From positions 1-7,006 of the forward strand of contig JAEWPS010000062.1 in the NCBI GenBank assembly GCA_023460515.1: a stretch of DNA of 7,006 nucleotides, in the 5' to 3' direction. Positions 6,203-7,006 of the stretch are shown here, piece after piece. Numbering within the stretch: position 1 is the first letter of the stretch; every line of letters starts with the position of its first letter. This DNA comes from Bacillota bacterium. Lineage in GTDB: Bacteria > Bacillota > Clostridia > TANB77 > CAG-465. A program made the position numbers and the translations under genes. A model generated the notes under the pieces. It did not search any database. It worked only from the letters and a program-made list of their open reading frames with translations, and had not been told where the DNA came from.

Positions 6203-6952
6203 ATGGCGAACAAATATACAAAAACATATGAAATAAATTATAGTGATGTGGATTCAAAGTTAAGGTGTAAGATTTCTTCTATAATAAATTTTATTTGTGA
6301 TATAGGTACGAATCAATCAGAAGTATTAGGAGATACCATAGAAGTTCTTACGAAAAAGAATATTGCATGGGTTTTCTATAAATATGATATAAAGATTTAT
6401 AAGTATCCTATGTATAGACAAAAGATAAGTATCACAACAGAGCCTTATGGGTTTAAAAAGTTTTATGCTTATAGAAGATATATAATAAAGAATGAAGAGG
6501 GCGAAATCTTAGGAGAAGCTATGGCACTATTCTTTTTAATAGATATTGAAAAGAGAAGAGCTATAAGAATTCCTAAAGAACAGTATGAATTGTATGATGT
6601 TGATGGAGATTTGAAAGATAAGATTAAGATGGATGAAATTAGAGTATCTGATGTGGAAGAGAATATTAAAGAATATGAAGTTAGATATAGAGATATAGAT
6701 TCAAATGGTCATGTTAATAACGTTAATTATGTTGAGTGGGCAATTGAATCAGTACCATTATACGTGGCTAAAAACTTTACAATAGATAGGGTTAAAGTTG
6801 TATTTGAAAAAGAAACTAAGTATGGTCAATCTATAAAAGTATCATGCTCAACCATAGAAGAGGAAGAAAATAAACTAGTTACGTCACACATAATTAAGAA
6901 TAATGAAGGGGTAGAAGTTACTAAGTTAGAGTTAGAATGGAAAAAGGAATAG
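6203..6952 (+). CDS. Acyl-ACP thioesterase (FatA/FatB-like)
   Basis: The enzyme hydrolyses acyl-ACP to free fatty acid and ACP, acting in the cytoplasm on the fatty acid synthesis pool. The 249 residues form two hotdog domains, the usual bacterial arrangement. The first (about 1-135) includes YTKTYEINYSDVDSKLRC and NIAWVFYKYDIKIYKYP. The second (about 155-249) carries the catalytic motif DIDSNGHVNNVNYVEW (164-179), where D166, N168 and H170 align with the Asp, Asn and His of plant FatB. The start at 6203 has GAGGTG (6192-6197) 5 bases upstream. The frame is open back to an ATG at 6149, but that codon lies in the loop of the preceding terminator and would add a hydrophobic stretch from its T-rich sequence. 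No good promoter is visible before the gene. Chain-length preference cannot be told. Confidence 0.92.
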   Translation: MANKYTKTYEINYSDVDSKLRCKISSIINFICDIGTNQSEVLGDTIEVLTKKNIAWVFYKYDIKIYKYPMYRQKISITTEPYGFKKFYAYRRYIIKNEEGEILGEAMALFFLIDIEKRRAIRIPKEQYELYDVDGDLKDKIKMDEIRVSDVEENIKEYEVRYRDIDSNGHVNNVNYVEWAIESVPLYVAKNFTIDRVKVVFEKETKYGQSIKVSCSTIEEEENKLVTSHIIKNNEGVEVTKLELEWKKE

Positions 6953-6970
6953 TATTTTAAATACTATTCC
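6946..6970 (-). terminator. Hairpin over the thioesterase stop codon, terminator-like on the minus strand
   Basis: GGAATAGTAT (6946-6955) and ATACTATTCC (6961-6970) form a perfect 10-bp stem with a 5-base loop. On the minus strand it is followed by TTTTT (complement of 6941-6945), as expected for a leftward gene from the right. On the plus strand no T run follows, so it would end thioesterase transcripts poorly. The thioesterase TAG (6950-6952) lies in the left arm. Confidence 0.65.
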
Positions 6971-6973
6971 CTA

Positions 6974-7006
6974 CTAAAAATCCTGAACTCCAAGCCCATT
7001 GAAGAT
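6974..7006 (-). CDS. Probable 3' end of a convergent leftward gene (unidentified)
   Basis: Read on the minus strand from the window edge, the frame gives IFNGLGVQDF and a TAG stop (6976-6974). Eleven codons alone prove little, but the stop is directly followed by a hairpin with a T run in this direction (6970-6941), as for a real gene end. I do not recognise the C-terminus. Confidence 0.45.
   Translation of the reverse strand: MFNGLGVQDF

Overview
The window is AT-rich, with Clostridium-like codon use, strong GGAGG-type ribosome binding sites and short U-tailed terminators. Protein content and order (replicative helicase, malic enzyme, adenylosuccinate synthetase, a small DUF1858 redox protein, an acyl-ACP thioesterase) point to a Clostridium sensu stricto chromosome. 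The species cannot be told from this sequence alone. This is mostly ordinary housekeeping sequence interrupted by one insertion sequence; no new defence or other novel system was seen.

Left part (1-1415): the last codons of an upstream gene, possibly a Lon-family protease, are followed at close spacing by dnaB, the replicative helicase, read rightward from a TTG start. Middle (1427-3247): an IS1182-family insertion sequence of about 1.8 kb lies in the gap between dnaB and the convergent malic enzyme gene. It has imperfect terminal inverted repeats beginning GGGG, one transposase gene read leftward and broken by a single-base frameshift, and a strong hairpin just inside each end. The hairpins appear to serve as terminators for the two host genes on either side. 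The right end of the element lies about 10 bp beyond the malic enzyme stop codon.

Right part (3257-7006): the NAD-type malic enzyme gene (leftward) and purA (rightward) are divergent and share a 149-bp intergenic region with one good sigma-A promoter for each. Downstream of purA, an exact consensus promoter (TTGACA, 17 bp, TATAAT) drives a 60-residue DUF1858 CxxC protein with its own terminator. An acyl-ACP thioesterase gene follows. The window closes with a hairpin covering the thioesterase stop codon and what looks like the 3' end of a convergent leftward gene.

The genes do not form one pathway. DnaB acts in replication, malic enzyme makes pyruvate and NADH from malate, PurA commits IMP to AMP, the DUF1858 protein is probably a small redox partner, and the thioesterase releases fatty acids from ACP. 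Two start sites are better placed downstream of the longest open frame: 5952 for the DUF1858 protein and 6203 for the thioesterase.
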